DNA of 25,583 nt. Origin: Acidithiobacillus sp. Its GTDB lineage: Bacteria > Pseudomonadota > Gammaproteobacteria > Acidithiobacillales > Acidithiobacillaceae. Numbering within the stretch: position 1 is the stretch's first letter; each line of letters begins with the position of its first letter. The notes below the pieces were generated by a model. The model worked only from the letters and a program-made list of their open reading frames with translations, ran no database searches and was not told where the DNA came from. Below are positions 25,513 to 25,583 of this stretch, piece by piece. Where the stretch lies: NCBI GenBank assembly GCA_028065135.1, contig JAPTWR010000092.1, positions 1-25,583 of the forward strand, read 5' to 3'. A program made the translations under genes and the position numbers.

Positions 25513-25583
25513 TGTCTGGCGGTGACCGACTTTCGCGGAGGGAGACCCCCAACTATCATAGGCGCTGCAGCGTTTCACGGTCC
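25513..25583 (-). rRNA. rrf: 5S ribosomal RNA, 3' part (cut by window edge)
   Basis: The last ~71 bases of a 5S rRNA. Read on the minus strand, the segment contains GTGAAACGCTGCAGCGCC, then GGGGGTCTCCCTCCGCGAAAG, and ends with CACCGCCAGAC, the conserved 3' half of bacterial 5S rRNA. The rest, and presumably 23S and 16S, lie to the right of the window. The exact 3' end is uncertain by a few bases. A strong terminator follows. Confidence 0.92.

Noticed and set aside
1..25583. CRISPR arrays, tRNA genes, intact insertion sequences or prophage genes
   Set aside because: None seen: no spaced direct repeats of CRISPR type, no cloverleaf with a GGTTCGA-type arm, and no transposase or integrase motifs.

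Overview
The window looks like chromosomal DNA of a GC-rich, glutathione-using proteobacterium, most like Acidithiobacillus. That assignment is inference from protein style, base composition and gene order; no search was run. Most of it is housekeeping sequence, with one small accessory patch.

Layout, left to right. Positions 1-742 hold the 5' two thirds of gltX (minus), cut by the window edge. It is divergent from a plus-strand pair: a secreted LysM lytic transglycosylase (mltD-like, 969-2807) and fabI (2833-3606). A transaldolase (tal, minus, 3632-4723) converges on fabI. Positions 4724-6686 are the accessory patch. It holds a decayed type IV pilin N-terminus (minus), a Phd/VapC-type toxin-antitoxin pair with a palindrome inside its likely promoter, and a broken HTH/Sel1-repeat gene split over three frames. 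A small DUF2892-type membrane protein follows.

Positions 7108-12379 form a tight plus-strand run: lysC, argD, argF, argG, a PpnP-like nucleoside phosphorylase and gloA. The first three genes overlap by 1 to 4 bases. The run joins aspartate-family and arginine synthesis, and ArgD-type enzymes can serve both. A lone Roadblock/LC7 protein (12456-12878) follows. Next comes a conserved proteobacterial block: dnaQ, rnhA and a YafS-like methyltransferase (minus, overlapping), divergent from gloB (plus). gloA and gloB together supply both glyoxalase steps.

From 15739 to the right end everything is minus strand: an M16 peptidase, then (in transcription order from the right) the end of a 5S rRNA with its terminator, rimP, nusA, infB, rbfA, truB, rpsO and pnp. 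This is the classical transcription/translation operon placed directly behind an rRNA operon. A promoter candidate overlaps the rRNA terminator, and a perfect hairpin would lie at the very 5' end of the rimP transcript.

I see no CRISPR array, intact insertion sequence, tRNA gene or clearly new multi-gene system. The most unusual material is the decayed genes and the toxin-antitoxin control region in 4724-6543, and the rRNA-rimP junction.
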